A DNA stretch of 47,323 bases from JAAZBA01 sp964461815. GTDB taxonomy: Bacteria; Bacillota; Clostridia; Oscillospirales; QAMX01. The position numbers and the translations under genes are program-made. This document shows, piece after piece, positions 15,104 to 23,527 of the stretch (position 1 is its first letter; every line of letters begins with the position of its first letter). The notes beneath the pieces are model-generated. The model did no database searches and was not told where the DNA came from. It saw only the letters and a list, made by a program, of their open reading frames with translations. The stretch is from assembly GCA_964461815.1 (NCBI GenBank), contig CAYWVF010000023.1, forward strand, positions 1-47,323, written 5' to 3'.

Positions 15104-17827
15104 TTATTCTGTACGTAAAGCGATCACAGGATCTTTTCTTGCTGCTTTTTTGGCAGGAAGAAGTCCGCCGATAATAGTGATAAAAATACTGATAACGATC
15201 AGAATTAGAGCATATGTCAATGGAAGGGTGGCATTCAAATCGACGATCCCGGTGAGCCTTGTGATTATGGAATTGATGGGGATCAGAGCGATAAACGATA
15301 CTCCGATACCGAGTAAGCCTGCACAGCAGCCGATGATAAATGTTTCTGCATTGAAGACCTGAGATATATTTCTTTTCGATGCACCGAGTGCTCGCAGAAT
15401 ACCGATCTCCTTAGTGCGCTCCATAACGGAGATGTGAGTAATGATCCCGATCATAATGCAGGATACGATGAGCGAAATGCTGACAAAAGCAACAAGAACG
15501 TAGGAAATACCGTCAATGATCGTAGTCAATGAAGACGTCAGTATGGCGACATAATCTGTATAGGTGATCTGTGCATCGTCTGTGGCAGACTCGTTATATT
15601 CTGCAATACAGGCAGCTATAGAATCCTTGCTTTCAAATGTATCCGTGTAGATGCTGATTGCTGAGGGCGCATCATAGCTTACCTTTCCGAAGGCTTCCAT
15701 GTTTTCTTCATACGTACTTCCTGCGAGATATTCATCATAAACTTTTAAGAGTATCTCATCGGCAGGGTCGTTTGCAAGCCACATATCAAGCGCATTGGCC
15801 ATCGAGGTCTCGTCGGTAGGCACGTTATATGCACCTGCCGTATCGGAGGAAGAGTAGTACATCATCAGTTTATAAAAGGATGCCTTTTCCGATATACTGA
15901 GATTGCTGAGATAATTTTTAGCATCGGATGCTTTTGCAATGTCGTCGGCAGATTCAAATTTCATACCTGTCAAAACATTGATCTCAGGCTCCGCTTCCTG
16001 TGCTTTGACAATGGCACTTTCGTTTGTGTGCTCGATAATATGATCTGTCAATTTCGAAATGTAAGCAAGGGTAGTTGAAATATTGGCGTTTGTCGCATCC
16101 TCTTTCGGACGTATCACACCTGTGATTTTCAGCTCAACAGCGTTAGAAAGTAAGCTTTCTTCATTTAGAACGTTGTTATCTATATATGAAAAGGTATCGT
16201 TGTCGTTCGAAATGTATTGGTCACAGGCTGCGACAAGATAAAATGTATGAGAGCATACATCCTCGTAGGAAAGCATGATCTCATCGGCTTTCTCACCGAT
16301 ACTTATGCTTTCCACAGCAGTATCATATTGATCCTTTGTAATAAAGCCTAACTGATACAAAGTTCCCGTACTTATGCTGTTATTGCTGTCCAACACGAGA
16401 ACGACCTCGTCATAGTTTTTCGGCCAACTTCCGTATACGACATCGTAGTTGTCCGTAATGACCTGACTTACATTTTCTCCGTTAGCAGCGACCATCAACT
16501 CAGAAAAATTGGATGCAGTGATGTTAGACGGACCTGTACCAATGCTGCTCAATCTATTAAGTATACCGACGTTACCCCTAGATACTCCCTTTCCATCAAG
16601 CTCTGTGTCGCTGTTTATAAATGTACCGTCCGAGTCATAGGAATATACATCAAAATTCACATCATACGTATAGATTATACCGTTTTCGCCTAGATATTGC
16701 TGTATGCTACTATCCGGATCATCAAGATATTTTTTGAACTCTGTCAGATTGTTTTCAACGATGCTTGAGGAAACCATCTGACTTGTCTTAATATCAAGAT
16801 AGTCTGCATATACGCCGTCACGATGACTATCCGAGCTATTATCTTCACGCATTGCACCGACAACTTCACCTCGTACTCCCATGATACCAGATACATCGAT
16901 CGTTTCAGTATTGATCGTAATAGGATAAGATGCCATTGTTTCTTTTTGCACACTTGCAATATAATCGTTCATCCCTATAGACAGTGCCAATATCAATGCG
17001 ATTCCTATAATACCGATCGATCCGGCAAAGGACGTTAACAGAGTACGTCCTTTTTTTGTGCGCAGATTGTTAAAGCTGAGAGACAGAGCGGTAAGAAATG
17101 ACATGGATATCTTCTTTTCCTTTCTAGCTGTACCGACTGCTTCGTTTCCTCGATATGGGTTGGAGTCGTCGATGATCTTACCGTCTCTGAGCTTTACGAT
17201 TCTGGTGGAGTATTGCTCTGCAAGCTCGGGATTATGAGTCACCATTATAACAAGCTTATCTTTTGCAATTTCCTTTAACAGCTCCATGATCTGTATCGAT
17301 GTCTCACTGTCAAGAGCGCCTGTTGGTTCATCTGCAAGCAAAATATCCGGGTTGTTTATCAGCGCACGTGCGATGGCAACACGTTGCATTTGACCACCTG
17401 ACATCTGGTTCGGCCTTTTGTGAATATGGTCAGCGAGTCCGACCTTACGCAGCACATTTATTGCACGCTGCTTCCGTTCCTTTTTTGAAACTCCGGCTAA
17501 AGTCAGTGCCATTTCAACGTTGGAAAGTACGGATTGATGCGGAATAAGGTTGTAGCTTTGAAAAACAAATCCGATAGAGTTGTTACGATAATAATCCCAA
17601 TCGGCGTCCTTATATTTCTTTGTAGATACACCGTTGATTATAAGATCACCACTCGTATAGCGATCAAGACCGCCGATGATATTAAGCATAGTTGTTTTTC
17701 CCGAACCGCTTTGACCGAGCACGGAAACAAATTCATTTTCACGAAAGCTTACACTGATATCGTTTAATGCATTTTGTGTGATATCACCTGTTGTATAGGT
17801 TTTTACAATGTTTTTTAGTTGCAGCAT
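15104..17827 (-). CDS. Fused MacB-like ABC exporter (ATPase plus FtsX-type permease)
   Basis: The 907-residue protein carries an ATP-binding domain (about 1-230) with Walker A GQSGSGKTT, signature MSGGQ and Walker B ILLADEPTGALD. A FtsX/MacB-like permease follows: first membrane helix near 265-285, a very large extracellular domain of roughly 480 residues, then three helices in the last 140 residues with the typical TKEIGILRALGASKR loop. This is the type VII ABC plan, which uses mechanotransmission rather than a through-channel. The start follows GGAGG. The adjacent divergent two-component system with an almost loop-less sensor suggests a response to cell-envelope attack such as antimicrobial peptides. 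The substrate is not known. Confidence 0.9.
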   Translation of the reverse strand: MLQLKNIVKTYTTGDITQNALNDISVSFRENEFVSVLGQSGSGKTTMLNIIGGLDRYTSGDLIINGVSTKKYKDADWDYYRNNSIGFVFQSYNLIPHQSVLSNVEMALTLAGVSKKERKQRAINVLRKVGLADHIHKRPNQMSGGQMQRVAIARALINNPDILLADEPTGALDSETSIQIMELLKEIAKDKLVIMVTHNPELAEQYSTRIVKLRDGKIIDDSNPYRGNEAVGTARKEKKISMSFLTALSLSFNNLRTKKGRTLLTSFAGSIGIIGIALILALSIGMNDYIASVQKETMASYPITINTETIDVSGIMGVRGEVVGAMREDNSSDSHRDGVYADYLDIKTSQMVSSSIVENNLTEFKKYLDDPDSSIQQYLGENGIIYTYDVNFDVYSYDSDGTFINSDTELDGKGVSRGNVGILNRLSSIGTGPSNITASNFSELMVAANGENVSQVITDNYDVVYGSWPKNYDEVVLVLDSNNSISTGTLYQLGFITKDQYDTAVESISIGEKADEIMLSYEDVCSHTFYLVAACDQYISNDNDTFSYIDNNVLNEESLLSNAVELKITGVIRPKEDATNANISTTLAYISKLTDHIIEHTNESAIVKAQEAEPEINVLTGMKFESADDIAKASDAKNYLSNLSISEKASFYKLMMYYSSSDTAGAYNVPTDETSMANALDMWLANDPADEILLKVYDEYLAGSTYEENMEAFGKVSYDAPSAISIYTDTFESKDSIAACIAEYNESATDDAQITYTDYVAILTSSLTTIIDGISYVLVAFVSISLIVSCIMIGIITHISVMERTKEIGILRALGASKRNISQVFNAETFIIGCCAGLLGIGVSFIALIPINSIITRLTGIVDLNATLPLTYALILIVISIFITIIGGLLPAKKAARKDPVIALRTE

Positions 17828-17855
17828 AAATAGATCCTCCTTTTTGCTGCCATGT

Positions 17856-17884
17856 ATTATATCAAACCAAGGTAAACTCTCGAA
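17856..17884 (-). promoter_or_regulatory. Promoter of the ABC exporter
   Basis: On the minus strand a perfect -10 TATAAT (17856-17861) is 17 bases from a poor -35, TTCGAG (17879-17884). The poor -35 overlaps one of the TAAACTCTCG repeats. That fits a promoter needing an activator bound at the -35. Confidence 0.6.
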
Positions 17885-17935
17885 TACGTCAACATAAACT
17901 CTCGGTAAACTGTATTTATCAGTTTATCTTGACGT
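17873..17935. promoter_or_regulatory. Repeat cluster, candidate response-regulator sites
   Basis: TAAACTCTCG occurs as a direct repeat at 17873-17882 and 17895-17904, exactly 22 bases (two helical turns) apart. A 15-base inverted repeat with one mismatch joins 17886-17900 (ACGTCAACATAAACT) to 17921-17935. A nested pair TAAACTG / CAGTTTA lies at 17906-17912 and 17920-17926. The cluster lies between a divergent exporter and an OmpR-type regulator, which normally binds such direct repeats. Confidence 0.6.
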
Positions 17936-17961
17936 GCTTTTTTGTGATATAATCATAATAG

Positions 17962-17989
17962 TTGAAAAAAGCTGATTCTATGTTATAAT
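17962..17989 (+). promoter_or_regulatory. Promoter of the two-component system
   Basis: TTGAAA (17962-17967), a 16-base spacer and TATAAT (17984-17989). The AGGAGG ribosome site lies right after the expected start point, so the leader is under 20 bases. A second TATAAT at 17948-17953 lacks a good -35. Confidence 0.65.
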
Positions 17990-18012
17990 CAAAGAGAATA
18001 GGAGGCGTAATT

Positions 18013-18690
18013 ATGTTTAATATTCTTGTTGTTGAAGACGATCCCGATGTGAGAGAGCTTTTTTGCACCGTGCTTACAGATAATGGATATCGATGCATTC
18101 CCGTTGCAGACGGAGTAGAAGCACTTGAAACTATGGATAAGGAATATGTGGATATCATAGTTGCGGATATCATGATGCCTAATATGGATGGATATGAGAT
18201 GACTAAAGCTTTAAGGGAAGCAAAATACGATACTCCGATCCTGATGGTCACTGCAAAGGATCAGTTTGATGATATGCAGCGAGGATTTCGTATAGGCAGT
18301 GATGACTATATGATCAAACCTGTAAATGTAAAGGAGCTCGTTCTGCGCGTGGAGGCTCTTTTACGGCGTGCGAAAATATCGAGTGAAAAAAAGATCACGG
18401 TAGGAAACACAGTGTTGGATTATGATGCATTGACTGTTACTATCCACGGAGAAGAAACGATACTGCCGCAAAAGGAATTCTTTCTGCTTTATAAGCTGCT
18501 GTCGTATCCGAATAAGATCTTTACACGTCCACAGCTTATGGATGAGATATGGGGTATGTTTTCCGAAACAGATGAGAGAACGGTCAACACACATATAAAT
18601 CGTCTTCGTGACAGATTTGCCGATTGTAATGATTTTGAGATCGTTACGATCCGAGGACTTGGATATAAAGCGGTGAAGAAAAGTGAATAA
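18013..18690 (+). CDS. OmpR/PhoB-family response regulator
   Basis: This 225-residue protein has a receiver domain (about 1-115) with the acidic pair EDD near the start, phospho-acceptor Asp52 in VADIMMP, conserved Thr in VTAKD and Lys in MIKPV. A winged-helix domain (about 130-222) ends in VTIRGLGYKA, typical of OmpR/PhoB. The start follows AGGAGG. Its stop overlaps the GTG start of the kinase gene. It probably binds the repeats between itself and the divergent ABC exporter and controls both transcripts. That link is positional. Confidence 0.93.
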   Translation: MFNILVVEDDPDVRELFCTVLTDNGYRCIPVADGVEALETMDKEYVDIIVADIMMPNMDGYEMTKALREAKYDTPILMVTAKDQFDDMQRGFRIGSDDYMIKPVNVKELVLRVEALLRRAKISSEKKITVGNTVLDYDALTVTIHGEETILPQKEFFLLYKLLSYPNKIFTRPQLMDEIWGMFSETDERTVNTHINRLRDRFADCNDFEIVTIRGLGYKAVKKSE

Positions 18691-19723
18691 AAAAAGACAC
18701 TCAACTATTTGGATATATTTTACAAGCATAGTTTTCGCTACGATCGTAGCTGTTTTTATATTTATTTCGACAATATGTTTTTTATTGTTCAGTCTGAATA
18801 TTATACAGATCGAACCACACGGAAGAAGAATACCTTTATTTTTATTCTTTGTCGGTAGTGTTTTGCTTGGCTGTATTATTGCACTGTACGTAGGAAAGGT
18901 TATTATTCAGCCTATACAAAAAATCGGCAAGGCTTTTCATGAGCTGTCTGAGGGAAATTTCTCAATAAGAGTTTCAGAAAATGAACAGATCGCAGAGATA
19001 CGTGAGATCGCAGAACAGTTCAATGCTATGACACATGATCTTTCACACATTGAAACGTTGCGTACGGATTTTGTAGCAAATGTGTCCCATGAATTTAAAA
19101 CTCCGATATCATCTATAGAGGGATATGCCACTCTTTTACAGAATCGTTCGTTGTCCGCTGAAAAACACGATCATTATGTCGAAAAAATACTGGATAACTC
19201 AAGAAGACTGACAAATCTTACGAGTAATATGCTTTTGCTTTCAAAGCTTGAAAATCAGGAGATGGTTCTTGATAATAAGAGCTTCAGACTTGATGAACAG
19301 ATAAGAAAAACAATACTTTTACTTGAGGATAAATGGTCTGAGAAAAATATTCAGTTTGATATGGAGCTTCCGCTGCAAATGTACTACGGAAGCGAGCAGC
19401 TGCTTGAACGAGTTTGGAGCAATATTATAGATAATGCAATAAAGTTTTCTGCATTTGACGGAATGATACGAATAGGCATGGAGGCTACACAATGTGAAAT
19501 ATCCGTTACGGTCACAGATCACGGTGAAGGAATGCCTGAGGATGTCATCAAGTATATTTTTGAAAAGTTTTATCAAGGCGATTCATCAAGAAAAGCAAAG
19601 GGTAATGGATTGGGACTGGCACTTGTCAAACGTATTGTGGATATTTGCAAAGGGAAGATCGAGGTGGAGAGCAAGCTAGGACAGGGCTCATCCTTTACGG
19701 TCACTCTGCCGCTGACAAAATAA
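18683..19723 (+). CDS. Sensor histidine kinase with very short extracellular loop
   Basis: This 346-residue kinase begins at a GTG overlapping the regulator's last codons. Two membrane helices (about 11-35 and 50-72) are joined by only about 14 residues (IIQIEPHGRRIP), followed by a HAMP linker, a HisKA domain with His136 in ANVSHEFKTPI, and an ATPase domain with the N box (NIIDNAIKF), G1 box (DHGEGM) and G2 box (GNGLGLALVK). A loop this short leaves little room for a ligand. Such intramembrane-sensing kinases usually work with an ABC exporter that does the sensing, which fits the divergent exporter gene. Confidence 0.92.
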   Translation: MNKKRHSTIWIYFTSIVFATIVAVFIFISTICFLLFSLNIIQIEPHGRRIPLFLFFVGSVLLGCIIALYVGKVIIQPIQKIGKAFHELSEGNFSIRVSENEQIAEIREIAEQFNAMTHDLSHIETLRTDFVANVSHEFKTPISSIEGYATLLQNRSLSAEKHDHYVEKILDNSRRLTNLTSNMLLLSKLENQEMVLDNKSFRLDEQIRKTILLLEDKWSEKNIQFDMELPLQMYYGSEQLLERVWSNIIDNAIKFSAFDGMIRIGMEATQCEISVTVTDHGEGMPEDVIKYIFEKFYQGDSSRKAKGNGLGLALVKRIVDICKGKIEVESKLGQGSSFTVTLPLTK

Positions 19724-19792
19724 GTCTTTAACCTGCATCGGACAGCTTACTGATACTGTATGATAATCACACTGGAACTTTTTGTGCTTTTG

Positions 19793-19801
19793 TGATATAA
19801 T
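19793..19801 (+). promoter_or_regulatory. Extended -10 promoter of the DUF402 gene
   Basis: TGATATAAT, an extended -10 (TGN before TATAAT), lies 20 bases before the ribosome site. The -35 is poor (TGGAAC, 19773-19778), as is usual for extended -10 promoters. Confidence 0.6.
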
Positions 19802-19833
19802 TGTGTGAGAAAAAATTACAGAGGTGAAGCAGC

Positions 19834-20364
19834 TTGAAGCGCAGTAGATTGTCCTTTGATACGTGGAGGTGTATAACATCCAAAAAATTGAAGGGTAAGA
19901 GAGTAAACGCGGATTTCTTTAGCGGATATATCAATGTTATGAACATAGAAGAGGTCAGTGAAAAACAGATATGGAGGTTTAATGGCGAGAATATCGTGGT
20001 TTGCGATAACGGACTGAAATGGGTATCGATATTGCCGGAAAACGACTATTATTGCATTACAGCTATGCTGGATGAGAACGATGCTATCATATTATGGTAT
20101 ATAGATATGCTAGCGGAGCAGGGTGTTGACCCTGACGGTATACCGTATTTTTATGATCTGTACCTGGATCTGATCGTATACCCGGACGGCACAATCAAGG
20201 TGGATGATATGAATGAGTTGGAGGAAGCGTTATCGGTAAAGGATATTACGCAGGAGCAGTTCGAGCTTGCTATCGATACTGCCGATAGATTGAAAGCGGG
20301 ACTGTTAAACGATATGGATGCTTTTATCGAGTACACAATGAAGTGTAACGATATGGTGTGTTAA
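19834..20364 (+). CDS. DUF402 family protein, possible nucleotide phosphatase
   Basis: This 176-residue protein starts at TTG 19834, seven bases after GAGGTG. It is a soluble acidic protein with the DUF402 core: KWVSILPEN, DENDAIILWYIDM, then FYDLYLDLIVYPDGTIKVDDMNEL near residues 105-130. The acidic residues of that last stretch are those expected to bind metal. Some DUF402 proteins of Gram-positive bacteria hydrolyse nucleoside tri- and diphosphates, but family members vary. It has its own promoter and terminator and no functional link to the neighbours. Confidence 0.8.
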   Translation: MKRSRLSFDTWRCITSKKLKGKRVNADFFSGYINVMNIEEVSEKQIWRFNGENIVVCDNGLKWVSILPENDYYCITAMLDENDAIILWYIDMLAEQGVDPDGIPYFYDLYLDLIVYPDGTIKVDDMNELEEALSVKDITQEQFELAIDTADRLKAGLLNDMDAFIEYTMKCNDMVC

Positions 20365-20377
20365 GTGATCTGAGAAA

Positions 20378-20414
20378 AAAGCTCGAAGCAGCATAAATTG
20401 ATGCTTCGAGCTTT
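20378..20414 (+). terminator. Terminator of the DUF402 gene
   Basis: Perfect 13-base inverted repeat AAAGCTCGAAGCA / TGCTTCGAGCTTT with an 11-base loop and a short T-run. Confidence 0.8.
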
Positions 20415-20475
20415 GTAAGTTAATATCGAGTAACAATACGTCTTAAAGCGTGTGTAGAACGTTCAGAGAATATAG

Positions 20476-20509
20476 AAAAAAGCAAGTCATAAAAAATGAC
20501 TTGCTTTTT
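20476..20509 (-). terminator. Terminator of the tRNA-Ser pair
   Basis: Inverted repeat AAAAAGCAAGTCAT / ATGACTTGCTTTTT with a five-base loop. Read on the minus strand it ends in a T-run right after the tRNA-Ser(GCU) CCA end. Confidence 0.8.
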
Positions 20510-20599
20510 GGCGGAGAAGGAGGGATTTGAACCCTCGCGCCGGTCAACCCGACCTACTCCCTTAGCAGGGGAGCCTCGTCACCACTTGAGTACTTCTCC
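20509..20599 (-). tRNA. tRNA-Ser (anticodon GCU)
   Basis: The minus strand gives a 91-base serine tRNA. The acceptor arms GGAGAAG and CTTCTCC pair, followed by G and an encoded CCA. The anticodon loop CTGCTAA has GCU. There is a long variable arm and a T-loop GTTCAAATC. It reads AGC/AGU serine codons and is co-transcribed with the tRNA-Ser(UGA) just upstream. Confidence 0.93.
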
Positions 20600-20617
20600 A
20601 CATGGTGAAAATAAATA

Positions 20618-20707
20618 TGGCGGAGAGAGAGGGATTCGAACCCCCGGCCCCTTGCGGAGTCACTGGTTTTCAAGACCAGCTCCATAAACCACTCGGACAT
20701 CTCTCCG
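20618..20707 (-). tRNA. tRNA-Ser (anticodon UGA)
   Basis: The minus strand gives a 90-base serine tRNA. The acceptor arms GGAGAGA and TCTCTCC pair, followed by discriminator G and an encoded CCA. The anticodon loop CTTGAAA has UGA. There is a long variable arm and a T-loop GTTCGAATC. It is the first of the two-gene unit. Confidence 0.93.
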
Positions 20708-20747
20708 CGTCGGCTGAGCTCACGCCACTCATAAGGTACACGAGATA

Positions 20748-20776
20748 TTATACCAGACGAAGTTGATTTTGTCAAG
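20748..20776 (-). promoter_or_regulatory. Consensus promoter of the tRNA-Ser pair
   Basis: On the minus strand TTGACA (20771-20776), a 17-base spacer and TATAAT (20748-20753): a full-consensus sigma-70/sigma-A promoter about 40 bases before the first tRNA. Confidence 0.9.
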
Positions 20777-20824
20777 ACTTAATGTCAAATTTATTTAGGC
20801 ATTTTAAAACCACCACATTACCAT

Positions 20825-20879
20825 TTGACATTGATTTTACAAAAAGCAGATTTTGAACTTTACATACATTGTGTATACT
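20825..20879 (+). promoter_or_regulatory. Pho-box promoter of the pst operon
   Basis: TTGACA (20825-20830) and TTTACA (20836-20841) are 11 bases apart, a degenerate third site follows, and TTTACA recurs at 20859-20864. Gram-positive PhoP binds TTNACA-type direct repeats at 11-base spacing. The -10 is TATACT (20874-20879), which places the repeats about 20-60 bases before the start point. The PhoP/PhoR pair is encoded at the end of this same operon, so autoregulation under phosphate limitation is likely. Confidence 0.7.
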
Positions 20880-20929
20880 TATATATGTAAGAAAGAAAAA
20901 GATAAAGATCACAAAGGAGTATTAAGAGT

Positions 20930-21736
20930 ATGAAAAGGTTTATTTCTATTGTAATTGCAGCGGTAACGGTAATAGCATGTCTGACCGGATGCAATGCAGG
21001 TAATAGTGAAGGTACTGTTTCAACGGACGGTTCGACATCGATGAGTAAGGTCATCGGAAGCTTGGGCGAAGCGTATGAGGCGGCGACAGGCGTAAAGATC
21101 ACCTATAATCCAACCGGCTCAGGCAGCGGTATTCAGGCAGTAATAGACGGACGATGCGATATAGGACTTTCTTCACGCAGTTTGAAGGATGATGAAAAAG
21201 CGTCGGGGCTTACTGAAACGATCCTAGCTTACGACGGTATTGCTGTTATAGTTAATACTAAAAATATGATTTCGGATCTGACATCGGAACAGATCGCCGC
21301 TATTTACACAGGCGAGATCACAAGCTGGAGTGAGGTCGGCGGTAGTGATGGTGAGATCGTTCTGATCGGACGTGAAGCAAATTCCGGTACGCGTGACGGC
21401 TTTGAGACTATTACGGGTACAAAAGACAGCTGCAAATACCGCCAGGAGCTCAGCTCAAACGGTGATGTGATAACTACAGTGGCAAATAATCCGAATGCGA
21501 TAGGCTATGCTTCTCTGGCAACTGTTAAGGATAATATAAAGGTACTGTCTGTTGATGGGATAACTCCGAGCGAAGCAACGGTAAAGGATGGAAGCTATGC
21601 TGTACAGCGCCCGTTTGTACTTGTGACAAAAACAAACGAAGAATTACCTGAGACAGCTGAAAATTTTTTTGACTACGTAACATCAGGTGAAGCCAATGAG
21701 ATCATCACCTCCGCAGGAGTAGTCCCGGCAAACTGA
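20930..21736 (+). CDS. pstS: Phosphate-binding lipoprotein PstS
   Basis: This 268-residue protein has a lipoprotein signal with lipobox LTGC (Cys21). The PBP2-type fold shows the phosphate-binding segments DGSTSM near the mature N-terminus, the GSGSGIQA box, and REANSGTRDGF near residues 145-155. It binds inorganic phosphate outside the membrane and hands it to PstCA. The start follows AAAGGAG. First gene of the pst operon, under a Pho box. Confidence 0.95.
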   Translation: MKRFISIVIAAVTVIACLTGCNAGNSEGTVSTDGSTSMSKVIGSLGEAYEAATGVKITYNPTGSGSGIQAVIDGRCDIGLSSRSLKDDEKASGLTETILAYDGIAVIVNTKNMISDLTSEQIAAIYTGEITSWSEVGGSDGEIVLIGREANSGTRDGFETITGTKDSCKYRQELSSNGDVITTVANNPNAIGYASLATVKDNIKVLSVDGITPSEATVKDGSYAVQRPFVLVTKTNEELPETAENFFDYVTSGEANEIITSAGVVPAN

Positions 21737-21749
21737 GAGTGCTCCAAAA

Positions 21750-21768
21750 TGACGGCGTATCGCTGTCA
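21750..21768 (+). promoter_or_regulatory. pstS-pstC intercistronic hairpin
   Basis: TGACGGCG / CGCTGTCA with a three-base loop and one G-T pair, followed by CTTTATAG. It lies between the binding-protein and permease genes, where hairpins often raise binding-protein expression by partial termination or mRNA protection. Confidence 0.55.
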
Positions 21769-21794
21769 CTTTATAGCATTGAGGTGATAAACAT

Positions 21795-22667
21795 ATGAAA
21801 AACAGAAATAATATTTTGGAAAATGCGATCCACGGTATCTTCTTACTGCTTGGACTTGTGACTGTAGGCTGTGTTTTGTTGATCTCGGTATATCTGATCG
21901 TCTCAGGTATTCCTGCGATCCGAGAGATAGGACTTATTAATTTCCTGTTTGGCAAGGAATGGGCATCCTCTGCGGCAGAGCCTAAATACGGCATACTGCC
22001 TTTTCTGCTGACGAGCATATACGGCACGGCAGGAGCTGTGATACTTGGAGTCCCGATAGGCTTTTTTACAGCAGTGTATCTGGCAAAGCTTGCACCCACT
22101 AAGATCAAGGCGATTATGCAGCACGCAATAAGTCTTTTGGCAGGCATACCATCCGTGGTTTACGGTCTGGCAGGTATGATGGTGCTTGTCCCTTTTATTC
22201 GTGATCTGTTCAACCTGTCTGACGGAGCGTGTCTGTTAGCGGCTGTTCTGGTCTTGTCTGTGATGATCTTACCGTCAATTGTAAAGGTATCTGTAACGGC
22301 ACTGGAGGCAGTACCGAGGGAATATGAGGATGCGTCGCTTGCACTGGGCGCAACACCGATAGAAACCTACTTCAAGGTCTCCGTTCCGGCAGCAAGGAGC
22401 GGGATCGCAACGGCTGTAGTACTTGGTGTTGGCAGAGCGATCGGTGAAGCAATGGCAGTGATGATGGTGTGCGGTAGCGCAGCGAATATGCCTGACTCTC
22501 CATTCCAAAGTGTACACTTCCTGACGACTATTGTTGGAAGTGAGATGGCGTATTCCGGAGGATTACAGCGTCAGGCACTGTTCTCCATTGCATTGGTACT
22601 GTTCCTGTTCATTATGATAATAAACGGTATGCTGAATGTATTCCTAAAGGGACGCAAGGAGGTATGA
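21795..22667 (+). CDS. pstC: Phosphate ABC permease PstC
   Basis: This 290-residue integral membrane protein has about six helices. The cytoplasmic coupling motif lies in the segment LEAVPREYEDASLALGAT, followed by IGEAMAVMMVCG, both typical of PstC. It forms the transmembrane path with PstA. The start follows GAGGTG, and its end overlaps the first possible ATG of pstA. Confidence 0.95.
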   Translation: MKNRNNILENAIHGIFLLLGLVTVGCVLLISVYLIVSGIPAIREIGLINFLFGKEWASSAAEPKYGILPFLLTSIYGTAGAVILGVPIGFFTAVYLAKLAPTKIKAIMQHAISLLAGIPSVVYGLAGMMVLVPFIRDLFNLSDGACLLAAVLVLSVMILPSIVKVSVTALEAVPREYEDASLALGATPIETYFKVSVPAARSGIATAVVLGVGRAIGEAMAVMMVCGSAANMPDSPFQSVHFLTTIVGSEMAYSGGLQRQALFSIALVLFLFIMIINGMLNVFLKGRKEV

Positions 22668-22672
22668 GAGCA

Positions 22673-23527
22673 ATGAAAGAAAAGATATCTGCAAGAAGAA
22701 GCTTTTATATCACAGCTATGCGAATACTTATGACGCTTTCTGTTCTACTCACGCTTGCATTGATATTGTTTATGATAGGTTATATTGCGATCAAGGGACT
22801 ACCGCATATCACATGGGAGTTTTTATCTACCGATGTGAGCTATCTGAATGACCGAATAGGTATTTTACCTAATATTTTGAATACGGTATATGTTATTATC
22901 GCAACATTGGTCATTGTAGTACCGCTGGGCGTAGGTGCAGCTGTTTATCTGAATGAATATGCAACAAATAAGCGCCTTGTAAGTGTTATAGAATATGCAG
23001 CAGAGACACTTTCGGGCATCCCGTCTATTATCTACGGTCTTGTAGGTATGCTGCTTTTCTCGAACCGTATGGGCTCATGTCTCTTAGCCGGAAGTCTGAC
23101 ACTCGTGATAATGAATTTGCCGAATATCATGCGTACTACGCAGGAGAGCCTGAAAACAGTGCCGCAGAGCTACAGAGAAGGCGCCTTTGGACTTGGTGCA
23201 GGTAAATGGCGAGTTATTTATACTGTAGTATTGCCGGGCTGCGTGGACGGAGTGATCACAGGATGTATCCTATCTGTAGGAAGGATCATGGGAGAATCCG
23301 CAGCACTTCTGTTCACTGCAGGCTTTGCAAATACTATAAACGGATTTTTAGAGGGTATGGGCAGTGCAGGCTCTACCTTGGCTGTGGCTTTGTATTCTTA
23401 TGCCAAGACAGACGGTGAGTTTGATGCTGCATTTGCTATTGCCGCTATTTTGATGATATTGACTGTCGTGGTAAATCTGTGCGCTACGCTCGTAGGTAAA
23501 TACTTTCAAAGGAGAAATAGTTTATGA
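22673..23527 (+). CDS. pstA: Phosphate ABC permease PstA
   Basis: This 284-residue membrane protein has six helices and the coupling segment LKTVPQSYREGAFGLGA, followed by GRIMGESAALLFTAG. I prefer ATG 22673, ten bases after GGAGG; the in-frame ATG at 22664 lies one base from that site. It pairs with PstC in the phosphate channel. The stop overlaps the pstB start. Confidence 0.94.
   Translation: MKEKISARRSFYITAMRILMTLSVLLTLALILFMIGYIAIKGLPHITWEFLSTDVSYLNDRIGILPNILNTVYVIIATLVIVVPLGVGAAVYLNEYATNKRLVSVIEYAAETLSGIPSIIYGLVGMLLFSNRMGSCLLAGSLTLVIMNLPNIMRTTQESLKTVPQSYREGAFGLGAGKWRVIYTVVLPGCVDGVITGCILSVGRIMGESAALLFTAGFANTINGFLEGMGSAGSTLAVALYSYAKTDGEFDAAFAIAAILMILTVVVNLCATLVGKYFQRRNSL

Noticed and set aside
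20496..20687. Open reading frame resembling a protein with EGFEPSRR and GIRTPGP
   Set aside because: It is the antisense reading of the two tRNA-Ser genes, a well-known false protein in databases.
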